DNA of 14,242 nt from Amoeboradix gromovi (Eukaryota > Sanchytriomycota > Sanchytriomycetes > Sanchytriales > Sanchytriaceae). The stretch spans positions 1-14,242 of the forward strand of contig JADGIF010000214.1 in the NCBI GenBank assembly GCA_018985225.1. Reading direction: 5' to 3'. The notes under the pieces are model-generated. The model was not told where the DNA came from. It was given only the letters and a program-made list of their open reading frames with translations, and made no database searches. Every line of letters starts with the position of its first letter. The first letter of the stretch is position 1. The position numbers were made by a program, and so were the translations under genes. Below, piece by piece: positions 14,191 through 14,242 of the stretch.

Positions 14191-14242
14191 CTAACTCGTT
14201 TTTATAGGAGGTGCTCCATACGGAGGATATGCTGTCATTAAC
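14191..14242 (-). CDS. C-terminal end of a minus-strand gene running off the window
   Basis: On the minus strand the last 16 full codons read LMTAYPPYGAPPIKTS followed by TAG (14191-14193). The Pro/Tyr/Gly-rich tail is typical of a disordered C terminus and would make the gene convergent with the TRAF-type gene, 77 bp away, matching the compact layout. Too short to identify. The plus-strand reading (a CTAAC...TAG acceptor-like stretch at 14191-14207) is less likely because no start or donor precedes it. Confidence 0.4.
   Translation of the reverse strand, partial: LMTAYPPYGAPPIKTS

Noticed and set aside
14191-14207. Plus-strand 3' splice site (CTAACTCG...TATAG) of a new gene
   Set aside because: No ATG or donor lies between the TRAF-type stop and this point, and it does not match the local TAATNTAG pattern. 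The minus-strand YPPYGAPP tail explains the bases better.
1-14242. tRNA, rRNA, CRISPR array or prokaryotic operon signals
   Set aside because: None seen by eye: no T-arm motif, no regular short repeat with spacers, and gene content is plainly eukaryotic.

Overview
The window is nuclear DNA of a compact, AT-rich eukaryote, most likely a flagellated early-diverging fungus (Rozella-like cryptomycote or chytrid grade). Fungal traits are a Tim54-type mitochondrial translocase subunit and a NoxR/p67phox regulator. A flagellum is implied by an IFT80 intraflagellar-transport gene. Genes lie on both strands, are only about 17-125 bp apart in the densest parts, and often have an AATAAA signal touching or overlapping the stop codon.

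Layout: 1-1500 holds decayed, head-to-tail remnants on the minus strand of a TnpB-like eukaryotic nuclease (Fanzor family). Then come TIM54 (+), a coiled-coil gene of uncertain identity (+), the PP1 inhibitor YPI1/PPP1R11 (-) and a divergent importin-alpha-like ARM gene (-). At 5577-6235 lies a second Fanzor remnant (+) whose 3' end is tandemly duplicated. A minus-strand cluster follows: noxR, a UBA-less p47/Shp1 cofactor of Cdc48/p97, and IFT80. IFT80 is divergently paired with SRP68 (+). Then come an orphan open frame and non-coding DNA, the ribosome biogenesis gene BRX1 (+), a stretch with coding-like but broken frames, a TRAF-type zinc-finger gene (+), and the last codons of a minus-strand gene at the window edge.

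Main discovery: three genes that look split into two reading frames (IFT80, SRP68, ARM/importin-alpha-like) are each rejoined in frame by removing a 19-, 19- or 20-nt segment. All three segments start GTAA and end WTAATNTAG. They look like a class of ultrashort spliceosomal introns with a branch-point-like TAAT directly beside the 3' splice site. Second discovery: the Fanzor remnants share a roughly 40-nt right-end block. It is conserved as nucleotides although it is read in different frames, as expected of a right-end guide-RNA scaffold, and it is preceded by a variable 16-17 nt segment.

The host genes are ordinary housekeeping functions (mitochondrial import, PP1 control, nuclear import, SRP targeting, 60S assembly, p97 cofactor, ciliary transport, NADPH oxidase control) and do not form a functional operon.
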